NCBI GenBank assembly: GCA_013339765.2
Contig: CM023449.1
Span: 105,068,417-105,132,416 of the forward strand
Direction: 5' to 3'
Source of the DNA: Haemaphysalis longicornis
Lineage: Eukaryota; Arthropoda; Arachnida; Ixodida; Ixodidae
Length of the DNA: 64,000 nucleotides
Shown piece after piece: positions 21,426-31,864 of the stretch. A program made the translations under genes and the position numbers. Under the pieces are notes generated by a model. That model did no database searches. It was not told the origin of the DNA and saw only the letters and a program-made list of their open reading frames with translations. How positions within the stretch are numbered: the stretch's first letter is position 1; each line of letters begins with the position of its first letter.

Positions 21426-21537
21426 GCTCATGGTGATAGAAAATAGCCAGCGCAAGGAAGACGAGGACAAGGAAGAACCCTCGGGGTGTGACTCGAACGT
21501 CTACAACCTGTCATGAGCGGGTAACTGGCAGGAAGCC

Positions 21538-21700
21538 CTCTTATGCTACCTAGGCATCAAGGCTGCCAGAACCGAGGCCCGCGTTAGGCTTTCGCAGAAT
21601 AATATAGTTAACGAGCCCCCCATTTCCTAACTATATTATTCTGCGAAAGCCTAGCGAGGGCCTCGGTTCTGGCAGCCTTGATGCCTAGGTAGCATAAGAG
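21538..21700. repeat. Long hairpin, 73-nt arms
   Basis: Arm 21538-21610 is the reverse complement of 21628-21700 with two mismatches; the spacer is 17 nt. No gene or terminal signature of a known MITE was recognised. Confidence 0.9.
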
Positions 21701-21763
21701 GATGCAGAATGCGGGAGGTTGGGTCTAGCGCTGACGGTGCTATTAAGAAGAGCAGCAGCTGAC
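21701..21763 (-). pseudogene. Gypsy integrase fragment, downstream of the PLE-B insertion
   Basis: Below the insertion the minus-strand frame continues as YVSCCSS, completing the block R-R-F-WPGL-..-YV-C-C (here IRSR.SWSGLSAGLLNYVSCCSS across the insertion) of the integrase zinc-binding domain. The frame then ends in stops. The fit is modest. Confidence 0.4.
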
Positions 21764-21968
21764 GTAATTAAGAAGCTTAGTACAGCATGTTGTTGGGCTA
21801 GTTGGTGCAGCACCATGAAAGTAGAAAAAACTGCGCGTGAAAGACAGGACCGTGACAAGTAGACAGGACAAGCGCAGACTCACAACTAACTTTATTGAAA
21901 CAATGAAAAAAATATATGTAATTTCTGCCACATGCGCACACACAAGCCAGTTCGTTTATCTTTTCCTG

Positions 21969-22770
21969 TCAGTGCACCATCCTCTTTAAAAATTCAAACT
22001 CATTGCCGTACAAAGCAGCGGATGGCACGCTAACACAATTTTTGTCATTCCTGCGTATAAAAAACGCCTCCATCAACTCTCGGGCGATTCGATCACGCCC
22101 TTTGCCCAGCACTTTAGTTTCATTTATCAACGGCCGACATGGTTTATCTTCACAGGCAAGAAAATGGTGCGGAAGGTGGGACCCTGTTTTGTTTTTTATT
22201 GAAAGCTGGTGTTCCCTCAGGCGGTCATTGATGCAGCGCCCCGTCTGCCCAATATATACCTTCCCGCTAGTGAGCGGTATAGAATACACAACCCCCGTTG
22301 CGCAACGCACAAACGGTGTAGCATGCTTCGTTTGGCATGCTGCAGCCTTGTCGGATCCTTTTAGAATCTTGGGGCATAAGCCAGCCAACTTACGAGGGGC
22401 AGAAAAGACTACCGGCACTCCGTGCCTGTTGGCCACATTTTTCAGGTTGTGCGCTACTTTGTTGACATATGGCAAAACTACAGGGGTTTTTCGCTTAGGA
22501 GCGTCAGCCTCACAGGTCCGGTTACACTTGATCTTTTTCAGCAGTGACTCAGCCACCGCTATCAACACCATCAGAGGGAAACCAGCAGTTAGCAACCTGG
22601 ACACCTGGGCAACAAAACTTTCACTCACCCTGTGGTGGCAAGAATTAACAAGCGCTCCTTGGAGACATGCCATAGCAACCGCCCTTTTCACAGTCTTTGA
22701 GTGCGCAGACTCATAAGGCAACAACCGTTTACGTACCCTTGGCTTGTAAATCCAGCATACATGATCCGGT
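21969..22770 (-). pseudogene. Penelope-like RT thumb and GIY-YIG endonuclease (PLE-B, lower)
   Basis: An open frame of about 270 codons begins inside the RT thumb (KRLLPYESAHSKTVKRAV, with the YESAHS block typical of PLE RTs). It runs through a Cys-containing linker (CQTKHATPFVRC) and the nuclease core GVVYSIPLTSGKVYIGQTG, then CINDRLREHQ and LACEDKPCRPLI, then RIARELMEAFFIRR. VVYSIPL and VYIGQTG are the GIY-YIG strands; Arg of NDRLREH and Glu of ELMEAF fit catalytic positions. The domain is intact from thumb to stop, but RT is absent, so it cannot transpose by itself. It belongs to a PLE lineage different from PLE-A. Confidence 0.85.
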
Positions 22771-22771
22771 T

Positions 22772-23353
22772 TTCCTTCTGATGGTGTTGATAGCGGTGGC
22801 TGAGCCACTGCTGAAAAAGATCAAGTGTAACCGGACCTGTGAGGCTGACGCTCCTAAGCGAAAAACCCCTGTAGTTTTGCCATATGTCCACAAAGTAGCG
22901 CACAACCTGAAAAATGTGGCCAACAGGCACGGAGTGCCGGTAGTCTTTTCTGCCCCTCGTAAGTTGGCTGGCTTATGCCCCAAGATTTTAAAAGGATCCG
23001 ACAAGGCTGCAGCATGCCAAACAAAGCATGCTACACCGTTTGTGCGTTGCGCAACGGGGGTTGTGTATTCTATACCGCTCACTTGCGGGAAGGTATATAT
23101 TGGGCAGACGGGGCGCTGCATCAATGACCGACTGAGGGAACACCAGCTTTCAATAAAAAACAAAAGAGGGTCCCACCTTCCGCACCATTGTCTTGCCTGT
23201 GAAGATAAACCATGTCGGCCGTTGATAAATGAAACTACAGTGCTGGGCAAAGGGCGTGATCGAATCGCCCGAGAGTTGATGGAGGCGTTTTTTATACGCA
23301 GGAAGGACAAAAATTGTGTTAGCGTGCCATCCGTTGCTTTGTACGGCAATTAA
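22772..23353 (+). pseudogene. Penelope-like GIY-YIG endonuclease (PLE-B, upper inverted copy)
   Basis: It encodes nearly the same protein as the lower copy from MVLIAVAE to YGN, including GVVYSIPLTCGKVYIGQTG and NDRLREHQ. Only a few replacements are seen (for example NKRGSHLPHHCL versus NKTGSHLPHHFL). A stop at 23351 ends it slightly earlier than the lower copy. It starts abruptly at the centre of the palindrome, so it has no native start. The 3' untranslated region has CAATAAAG near 23456. Confidence 0.8.
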
Positions 23354-23551
23354 TTTGAATTTTTAAAGAGGATGGTGCACTGACAGGAAAAGATAAACGA
23401 ACTGGCTTCTGTGTGCGCATGTGCCAGAAATGACATATATTCTTCTTCATTGTTTCAATAAAGTTAGTTGTGAGTCTGCGCTTGTCCTGTCTACTTGTCA
23501 CGGTCCTGTCTTTTACGCGCAGTTTTTTCTACTTTCATGGTAATTAAGAAG

Positions 23552-23840
23552 ACCCGCAGAAAGCCCAGACCAAGATTAGCGGCTTCTGATCTGGTCATGT
23601 GTAATGTCTTAGGAGAGATGTTCAGCAGTTGCGGCATCGTCATACGCTATGTGTCCCCAGCGGTGGAGGGAGCGAGACACGGTAGGGACCCACTTGCGGC
23701 CACTGGTAGGGTACTTACGCCAGTATAGTGCGTCTTTCAGAACCTGGAAGTTTTTTTCAGAACCTGGAAGCGAAACAGGGCCGCTGACATGGTGAATTAT
23801 GGGGATACCATCCGTCCAAAGCTTTTTCAGCGACAGCAAA
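23552..23840 (-). pseudogene. Ty3/gypsy integrase N-terminal fragment
   Basis: The frame reads FQVLKDALYWRKY then SGRKWVPTVSRSL and AYDDAATAEHLS. This matches the stretch before and within the HHCC zinc-binding domain of gypsy integrases (F-v-d--LYRR-..GRKWL-VVP-SLR..CHDDATAGHLG), where the first His has become Tyr (AYDD). The fragment then runs into the PLE-B insertion. A 15-bp duplication of TTCAGAACCTGGAAG near 23737-23770 adds extra bases. Confidence 0.6.
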
Positions 23841-24400
23841 TATAGTATAGTGACGATTTGACCATCAGCTGCGGGTTGTGGTTCAAAGTGTGGTGGCCGA
23901 GAGGTTCGGAATCTCTGTTGCTGAAGGAGGGGTCAATTGACATCGTGACATGGTATCTGCGTGTAAATATTTCTCGCCTGATCGATGAAATGTTTGTAAA
24001 GCTATACAAATGGAGTCGCAAAAACAAATGAACCATGCTTCCCGTCAGCAATTAAAGGGCATCTGGACTGTAAAGGTGCCTGGACAGTGATTAAAAGGCA
24101 TGGTGATCAAATACTACCGCAATGTGACTGCTGTGCAGGCACGGACATAACTTTTGCGGATACAAAACAATGGCACAAAACTCCCCCTCACTTCTCGTGA
24201 AATTTTTCTAAGCCGGTGTCTTTAGGCGGCCTCCCTAAGCAAAACCCCTGTTTTTACCAACTGACCTGCTCTAAGTAGAACGGTCCCAATGCCATGCCCA
24301 CAAGCGTCGGCGTAGAGAATGATGAACATTGTTTGGTCAAAATGGGCGACCACTACGCCTAATCTGAGAGCGAAATTCAGAGCTTAAAAACAGGTGGGCA
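23841..24400 (-). pseudogene. Ty3/gypsy RNase H remnant
   Basis: Minus-strand reading gives ILYADACGHGIGTVLL near 24310, the TDASGYGLGAVL block that opens RNase H. After frameshifts comes LTGSMVHLFLRL near 24040, which fits the block before RH ends (L-WLL.). The first catalytic Asp is present as YADA. The rest is badly decayed. RNase H degrades the RNA template during reverse transcription. Confidence 0.5.
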
Positions 24401-24539
24401 GTCACCGCACCAGATGTAAGGTGTGCCAGCCTGCAGGAACCGGTTAAACCCGAAACCAATCCCATTCAAATTAGGAATAAAACAACGGAATTACGACGGA
24501 GACAAAGAAAACTGCGCGGCTTCTGTACTTAAAGTGACA

Positions 24540-25090
24540 ATGCAATGTTTACTGCGGCCGATTTGTTGTCGGGGTGGTGTCGCATATCTTATTGCTAACA
24601 ATGTAGTCAAGTACATTCATTGTTTTGCTTGCAAAACAGCATTTTTTTAGTCGAGCCGGAGTGAAGCTTTTAACGAACAAGTGAGAACTTCATGCAGGCA
24701 TTTGAGATCTTCATGCAACATCAGATAGAAGATCACGACGTCGTCTAGATAAAAAATAAGACGTCCATTTGTGTCAAGGAAGCACCTTATTGACTATCTG
24801 TTTGAAATCTGTGGGATCGTTCCGGACCCCCAACGACATCACATTATATGCATATCGGGCGTCTGTAGTCACCAACACTGTTTCTTTTCTGCTCGAACGT
24901 ATCCATGGTGACATACCAGTACCCGGAATGGTGGTCCATGCTGGAGAATGTGGGCAGTCAAGTGCGTCATCAAACCGCGAATGTCGATATACATCCCTGA
25001 AGTTCTTTTGTTACAGGGACGATAGTATTCACAGAATCGCACAAACCATTCTTTTCTTTGACCAATTCCACTAGAGAAAAGCAAGGAGTT
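24540..25090 (-). pseudogene. Ty3/gypsy reverse transcriptase remnant
   Basis: Successive minus-strand frames give GQRKEWFVRFCEYYRPCNKRT near 25040 (VKKKDGSWRFCVDYR-LNK block), SSMDHHSGYWYVTMD near 24930 (the FSSLDLKSGYWQ block with one Asp kept), YAYNVMSLGVRNDPTDF near 24840, and LIFYLDDVVIFYL at about 24727-24763, the YLDDV-IF catalytic box, intact. Then CSLKASLRLD and NAVLQA follow as in the thumb. Frames shift several times. It is a different gypsy copy from the RT fragment at 15.2 kb, because overlapping blocks occur in both. Confidence 0.7.
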
Positions 25091-25594
25091 GACTACGTGC
25101 GTGTAACGTCGGTTTTTACATATCGGCCAAATTTTAAAGCAAAGCTTATAGCCTCTCACTACTGCTGTCCGTAAGCGAAAACACACTACACGGAAGCCAA
25201 CTTTTTCTGACGATGATGATAACGGTGGTTGAAGTGTGAAAAAACAAAAACGCTACCTTTACCAAAAATTTCTTTAAGGGAACTTGGAGACGTGGACTAC
25301 TCACTCGGAAGAAGCAGGTTCATATTTGTCCACTAATTCATAAAAAAGGCGATTGTTGCCATTTTTTAGAAGAGGGATGTTTGTAAGTGGTGGAAATGAA
25401 CCTTCGGTGCCGCCCCTTTTCAGGGACCGGTCATGTCTGTGGGGTGTCTTGAAATACCATTCCACAGAGAAAAAAAGGAGGGGACGTGGGTCTTTGTTTC
25501 ACCAAGTTTTCTCTGATGCGAAGAGAAGTGCCGGAGCTCTACGCCTGGTAAGTAGACCGGGAGCCCATCGGCCGGACCTTGACCAGGGGCGCCA
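25091..25594. other. Probable gypsy linker then unassigned DNA
   Basis: Up to about 25300 the minus strand may still be the gypsy pre-RT linker. Beyond that no motif is recognisable; the 116- and 128-codon ORFs here overlap on opposite strands and cross the foldback. Confidence 0.3.
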
Positions 25595-25905
25595 TTCTCT
25601 AACACGATGGGGCGTGGCTTTGAAACGACGGGGTAGCGCCATTCTGGGTAGTGCGTTCTGGGTTTGGGGCCGTCGCTTTGAGGAAGCTGTGCACTCAGTG
25701 TGACCACAAGAAAAGCACTGTGGCCAGGGCGCGAACCGACACCCAATGACCCCATCGTTTCACTTGTTGCTCCACGCCCATACCAAAGTGTTTTTCTTGT
25801 GCTCACAATGAGTGCACAGCTTCCTTAAAGCGACGGCCCAAACCCAGAACACATGCATTTGCATAGCGCTACCCTGTCTTGTCAAAGCGACACCCGTTGT
25901 TTACT
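25595..25905. repeat. Foldback sequence (MITE-like)
   Basis: Arm about 25604-25725 is an imperfect reverse complement of about 25784-25895. Shared blocks include GAGTGCACAGCTTCCT and AAAGCGACGGCCC, plus the GGGTAGCGC end. The spacer is about 60 nt. Terminal bases and target duplication are unclear. Confidence 0.6.
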
Positions 25906-26078
25906 GAATTTGGCCCCAGGGCTTCGGCTTTTAACGTTCGTGGTTTCACTAACAGATCACTAATGTCGGTAACAGCACCTTATGTTTCTGGCTGAGGGTC
26001 CGCGGTGTCGCTGAAACCGCCACCATGAATACTGTAAGTGGCTTGTTCGGGGTACTCTACCCGGTCGGAAAACCCCGC
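25906..26078. other. Unassigned DNA
   Basis: No coding or repeat signature found between the foldback and the tandem repeat. Confidence 0.3.
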
Positions 26079-26262
26079 GTTTTCCAGCATTAGGAGAGCG
26101 ATGAAATACGCCGGAAAGAACGGAATACACTGGAAAACGCCGAGCCGGACGACAGTAACGCGGGGACCGCATTTTCCAGCGTTAGGAGAGCAATGGAATG
26201 CGCCGGAAAGAACGGAAACCACAGGAAAACGCCGCGCTGGAAGACATCAACGTGGGGAGGTT
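26079..26262. repeat. Tandem duplication, about 90-bp unit
   Basis: Two units begin with TTTTCCAGC.TTAGGAGAGC (26081 and 26171) and share CGCCGGAAAGAACGGAA and GGAAAACGCCG. The overlapping small ORFs are products of the repeat. Confidence 0.75.
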
Positions 26263-28239
26263 GCTGGAAAGCATCGAATAACACGGGGACATTGCCTTTG
26301 GAGACCGGGATTCAGACATGGCGAATGGGTCAGGACGTTTTCACAGCGCCGCTGCTTGGCTGGACACAGCAATGCCTCGCGCCGGTTACGTGGTCGAGTG
26401 GTTGTAATCCAGCGCCGCGATCGACGCAGGTGCTCCGAAACTTGGCGTTTGCGGCCCGTGCGGTGCCACAAAATCCCACTTTTTTAGCCTGCGCTTCGCG
26501 GAAACAGTGCTCCGTGCGAGCGATGATCACGTCGTTCAATTGCATTGCAAGCGTCGGTCATAATGAAAGTTTGTTGTATTGCTGCCATTAGCATTCCGGT
26601 CGTGTTTGAAAAAAACCTTCGCTACAAATTTGCAGTTAACAACGCAACATATCGCAGATCACGGTAATGTTGGAACATCTAAGCGCAGGCCGCTAACCAA
26701 ACTAATGGATTAATAAAGCCCTTCACAAATTCTGGTGTTGTTTGAGTGAATTGCAATTGCATATATTGTACTTTGGACAACCTTTGATGAAAGAATCAGG
26801 CAATAAGGGTAGCCCGTTGGCAAAACGGACGCATAAAGGGCAAGCAAGACTTGCTTTTTGAGGACGTGGTGTAATTATTGCAGTTCACATTCTGACATGT
26901 ATTTTTGGGTCTTTGAGAGCCCCATTGTCTCAATTTGCGTTCTGTTGTATTATTTTTTTAGCAAGCAAACTGTTTATTTTAACTCGAACCGTGTGTCCAA
27001 TCAAGTTAAATAGAGAAAATAAGATTTTAAAACCAGCTAACCAGTTGCCGCTACGGTGTTAAAAGAAAAACGAAATGGCGCCAGTGAACCCATTACAATA
27101 CCAAGATGTGTTAAAAAAGAATAAATGTAGAAAGAAAGAAAACGCCCGCCTTCGCTTCAGCAGGGCCGCTCGGAAGAAAGTCCGGGGATGCACCGTCACG
27201 GACGAAAACCTGTCGCGCAACAGCACTCGCGGGGCGGGGGAGCCCACAATACGGAGAATTGAGAGGGGTGCAGAGGGGTCGCGGCGCCGAACAAGCTCTC
27301 TTGATCGGCCGGGGAGCACTTCGTTCCTCCCGGTTTGTCGCCTTTCGGTCAAAATTCGTATGTGGCTGCGTGGCTGAGTGGCCCGTCCACATTTCACACC
27401 GGTGCTGTGCCTAGTTTGAAGTTACGCGTAACTTTTTTGTAAAAACGTGCATCTTATGTCTCCGGGAAGTGCCAGCAGCAACATGTGAAGCTACGAAAGC
27501 TGTGGTAGAAGCAAGGACGTGGTCCGGATTCCAAGCATCTCGAAGTGACGACTCCTCTAGCGACGACACACCGTTGTGCTTGGGATTATTGGCACTTTGA
27601 TGCGAGTGGATACGACGACTCTCGGAGGCAGCGTGATTTGGAATACGTGCGATGTGCTTCGACAATCGACTGAAATTGCAAAGACCCCTGCATGACTTGG
27701 GCAGGTATCGTGCGCGCGTACTCTTCGTGATAGTGCTGCACTACGGAAGGCGTGCGCATTTTCGTCACAGGATACCCTTCCAAGCCTTGTTGTACGAACG
27801 CATTGTCAACGGATCAAGGTTCACCAAGGCAAGAAATCCAGCTGATTGACTTTCTATTTTAATTCTCGCGTTTTGCTGTTAAAATAAAAGAGGTTCAAGA
27901 AATATGTGTTTACTTGTGTTTTAATGGCCCTAAAATTATAAGGAACGAATTTTTGAACGGTTACTGTCGATGCTCGTTTAATATTTTTTTTATCCGGGAG
28001 AATAAATTTGCTTTTATGAACAGATTGAGCGCTACTGACGGAACGCGATGATGAAACAATGCATTCAGCAGGGCGAATTCAGCTGAAAAGTGCCCAAATG
28101 AGTCTAGCTAAATTTTGTAGCGCTACTTAGGTTTCCCCGAAGGAAGGAATTCTGTATTTCTTGTTAACAGCCATGCGGGTTTGTAATTACACGGATATTA
28201 TTGAAAAAAAGGCCTAGCGCGAGCACCGGCCACGCTATA
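26263..28239. other. Unassigned DNA, no supported gene
   Basis: About 2 kb with only short overlapping ORFs on both strands (for example 27059-27397 and 27075-27377, which are antisense to each other). A GC-richer block lies at 27140-27400, and AT-rich DNA surrounds it. Nothing matches a family I know. Confidence 0.4.
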
Positions 28240-28385
28240 CGCTGGAGACGGCTGGGTCTCCGGCGTGTTCCTGCGTAACGTGCCAGCGCGCGCCGGATCC
28301 ACGCGTTTCCGCGTCCGGCGTGTTCCAGCGCCCAGGGTCCGGCGCGCTCCAGCGTTTCCGCGTCCGGCGTATTTCAGCGTTAGGT
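28240..28385. repeat. GC-rich minisatellite
   Basis: Repeats of GCGTTTCCGCGTCCGGCGT and TTCCAGCG-type words; the TTTCAGCGTTAGG end is shared with the unit at 26.1 kb, so the two tracts are probably one family. Confidence 0.65.
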
Positions 28386-29605
28386 AGTCCCATAATCAGG
28401 CATTCGCTGGAAGCGGAGCTCCAGCACCCCTGGGTTTTCCGATAGGGCTAAGGAAGCTATAGCTCAATGACCGGAGGGTTAAGACACCCCAGCCACCCAA
28501 ACGATTGCAAATGGGAAAAGAAAAAATTGTTTGAATTGTAATCGGTACCGTAGTAAAATATTGGAAATGCAAAATTTGAGCAGCAAAACAATCCAGAAAA
28601 ATCTGTAGGAGGTTGTCAAATATACTTTTAACTATTAAAAAACTACAGAAAAGGGTTGTCAGGTAATAAGAACGGTTTATAGACATCTACTGCAGGTTAT
28701 AATTTTGCGTGGTGATGGGCAAATAAACTGGGATATTCTGTGTGCAAAATCTCGTCGGTTAAAAAAAGAGGTTCACCGCGGAGTAGCCCTTTTCTACACG
28801 TATGTGCTGCTGTACATTGTAAATATTCGCAGAAAGCAGGAGCACAGAAGGCCAATAAAAAAAAACATGCCTAAAACATCAAGAAAACAATAACGACATT
28901 CCGCAATAAAGCAATCAAATCTTAGGTTACACGCTGAGAAAGGATGCTGCAAAAATTTCTTCCAAACCTGCCGAACCAGAAGTGGAGTGTCAAGGCTAAA
29001 AGATTTTTAAAACTCAAAACATGTGCTTTACTTTTCGACACCCACAGGGATGCTTTCGAACAAAAAGGCTTATTGGCTAGCAGGTACAAGAATTATGCAC
29101 AAGTTGTAGGAGGTGACCGCATGTCTTGAGACATACTCCCTCACTCTTTATTTATGGCGACATCTATTCTCTGGAAGCCCTCGGCATTACCTTAACCCTA
29201 AAGTGATCTAAAAAATTACAGCTAATTTCACAATGGCTGGAATGTGCGTTAAAGACATTGAAAGCAGACTTCAGCGTTTAAGAAATTCAAAGTGGCCTGG
29301 AAGACCCCTGTAATATTACAGAAAACACGAACGCAATTGAAACAAACCGTAAACCACATGAAGACCAGGAGACTGTGCAGCGGTGTAACTTGAAAAGTCA
29401 CTCTGAAGCACCGCTACGTTTCAAAGAAAACTGCCCTAAACATTAAACCATCAATATCTCGTTGCCTTTTTTTAAGAATGTTTTCAATATTGCTGAGGCT
29501 CCGTTCCATAATCAGCAATCGCCGCCACTTTATTGGCGCCCGAGATACTGGAGTGTTCGACCAGCTGAATGGTTTCTTGCAGAGGCCAATTCAAAAAGGA
29601 TTCTT
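28386..29605. other. Unassigned AT-rich DNA
   Basis: No coding motif or repeat recognised; ORFs are under 100 codons and of random-looking composition. Confidence 0.4.
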
Positions 29606-29645
29606 CACTGAACCATCATCATCATCATCATCATCACCAGCCTAT

Positions 29646-31227
29646 CTACGCCCACTGCAGGGCAAAGGCCTCTCCCATTATTCTCCAATTATCTCGGTCC
29701 TGTGCCAACTGTGACCAATTTATCCCCGCAAACTTCTTGATCTCATCTGCCCATCTAACTTTCTGCCGCCCCCTGCAACGCTTGCCTTCTCTAGGGATCC
29801 ACTCTGTTGCCCTTAATGACCAGCGGTTATCTTGCCTTCGCATTACATGCCCTGCCCACGTCCATTTCTTCTTCTTAATTTCTACTAATATATCTGTAAC
29901 ACAAGTTTGCTCCCTGACCCACTCCGCTCTCTTCTTATCCCTTAATGTTACACCTATTATTTTCCGCTCCATTGCCCGCTGAGTCGTTCTCAGTTTAGGT
30001 TGAACCCTCTTAGTGAGCCTCCAAGTTTGTGCCGCGTAGGTGAGTACCGGTAAGATGCAGCTGTCATACACTTTCTTCTTCAGCGACAATGGTAGGCTGC
30101 TATTCATTATCTGAGAATGTCTGCCATATGCACCCCACCCCATTCTGATCCTTCTAATTATCTCTGCCTCATGGTTGGGATCTGGGGTCACAACTTGGCC
30201 TAAGTAGATATATTCGCTTACCACTTCCACTGCCTCGCCACCTATCTCAAACTGCTGTGCTGTCCCGAGGTTATTGATCATTACTTTAGTTTTCTGCATA
30301 ATAATTTTCAGGCCCACGGTTCCACTATGTTCGCCCAGTGCGGAATGCATGCTTTGCGATTCGTCCCCCGAGTTACTTAGCAAGGCAACGTCATCAGCAA
30401 ATCTGAGGTTACCTAGGTATTCTCCATTAACCCTTACTCCGACCTGTTCCCAATCCAACGTTCTGAATACTTCTTGTAAGCATGCTGTGAATAACATTGG
30501 AGAGATTGTGTCTCCTTGTCTGACACCCTTCCTTATAGGCATTTTACTGCTCTCCCTATGGAGAATGATGGTAGCTGTAGACCCATTGTAGATATCTTCT
30601 AGTAGTCTTACATAATGCTCATCTACCCCCTTGTTCCATAATGCCTGAATGACTGCTAGCGTTTCGACCGAGTCAAATGCTTTCTCATAATCTATGAAGG
30701 CTATATATAGGGGTTCAGTATACTCAGCGCACTTCTCTATCACCTGATTGATCGTGTGAATATGGTCCATTGTTGAATAACCTTTACGGAACCCTGCTTG
30801 TTCTTTAGGTTGACTGAAATCTAAGGTTGCAGAGATTCGGTTAGCGATTACCTTGGTAAATACCTTGTAGACGACTGACAGTAAGCTGATCGGCCTGTAA
30901 TTTTTTTTTCAAGTCCTTCATGTCGCCTTTCTTATGGATTAGGATGATGTTCGCGTTCTTCCAAGATTACGGTACCATTGCGGTCATTAGGCATTGCGTA
31001 TACAGGTTTGCCAGTTTTTCAAGTACAATTTCTCCGCCATCCTTCAAGAGGTCTGCTGTTATCTCATCCTCACCAGGTGCTTTGCCCCCTTTCATTTCTT
31101 CCAACGCCTTCCTTACTTCTTCGGTCGTTACTGGTGGGATGTCTATCTCCTCTGAACTATTGTATCGTTCGGCATTATCCTGTATGTCCCGGCTACTGTG
31201 CAGATCCCTATAGAACTCCTCGGCCAC
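29646..31227 (-). pseudogene. RTE reverse transcriptase
   Basis: The first piece (31227-30967) has PPVTTEEVRKALEEMKGGKAPGEDEI, the start of the RT. A run of T on the plus strand near 30900 shifts the frame. The long piece (30770-29646, 374 codons) has YIAFIDYEKAFDSVE, KGVRQGDTISPMLFTACL, LRFADDVALLS with the FADD box intact, YLGQVVTPDPNHE, then the RTE C-terminal segment GRHSQIMNSSLPLSLKKKVY, RRQDNRWSLRATEWIPR and RGRQKVRWADEI. The end is complete to the tail. All catalytic Asp residues remain. Confidence 0.9.
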
Positions 31228-31273
31228 TGTGACTATTTAATCCCTATTTGTGATGACATTGCCTTGCTTATCC

Positions 31274-31801
31274 TTAGGTGCATACATCTGATTTTTTCCC
31301 CACGCCAAGACGTCTCTTCACTGCTTTCAGGCTACATCCGTTCTTTACAGCGTATTCGATCCTCTCCATATTATACTTCCCTATGTCAGCTGTCTTACGC
31401 TTATTGATTAACTTCGCGAGCTCGGCTATTTCTATTCTGTCAGCTGCGGTGGAGATTCTCATGGTTTGCCGTTTCCTGATTAGATCTTTCGTCCCCTGTG
31501 AAGGTTTACCAGTATCCTGTCTAGCCATTGTGCCCCCGACTTCTACTGCACACTCCGTGATAACGCGTGTAAGGTTGTCGCTGGCTTCCTGTGTAGTAAG
31601 CTCGGCTTCCTCGTTAAGGGCGGAATATCGGTTCTGCAGCGCGATTCTGAATTCTTCTACTTTACGTCTTACTGTTAGCTCATTTATCGGCTTCTTTCGT
31701 GCTAGCTTGTTGCGGTCCCTCCTCAAATCTAGCCTAAGTCGAGATCTTATCATACGGTGGTAACTACACCTTACCCTTCCGAGCACTTCCACATCCTGCA
31801 C
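31274..31801 (-). pseudogene. RTE linker between endonuclease and RT
   Basis: A 175-codon open frame begins near the end of the endonuclease (DVEVLGRVRCSYHRMIRSRLRLD, which contains a degenerate SDHRMVR block) and continues as a helical, basic segment. It connects in a shifted frame to the RT start. Antisense ORF 31278-31763 is a shadow. Confidence 0.7.
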
Positions 31802-31864
31802 GACGCCAGGGTTATCGCATAATATCAGGTCTATTTCATTTTTGTGCTCCCCATTCGGGCTCCT

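Larger units (their letters stand above)
21776..23539. mobile_element. PLE-B: head-to-head inverted pair of Penelope 3' ends, one insertion
   Basis: A perfect 12-bp duplication GTAATTAAGAAG flanks the unit (21764-21775 and 23540-23551). The lower part (21776 to about 22770) is a minus-strand PLE 3' half; the upper part (about 22771-23539) is a plus-strand copy of the same 3' region. Arms of about 770 bp match closely. Only the lower end carries an extra 39-nt tail (21776-21814). The insertion splits a gypsy integrase. This layout fits Penelope-type insertions with an inverted end piece. High arm identity suggests recent arrival. Confidence 0.85.

Noticed and set aside
22003..22716. 237-codon plus-strand ORF
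   Set aside because: It is antisense to the PLE-B nuclease; the 206-codon minus ORF at 22729-23349 is likewise its mirror in the other arm.
27059..27397. Coding ORF near 27.2 kb
   Set aside because: Overlapping antisense ORFs of similar length in a GC-rich patch, with no motif.
31278..31763. 161-codon plus-strand ORF
   Set aside because: It is antisense to the RTE linker frame and has no motif of its own.
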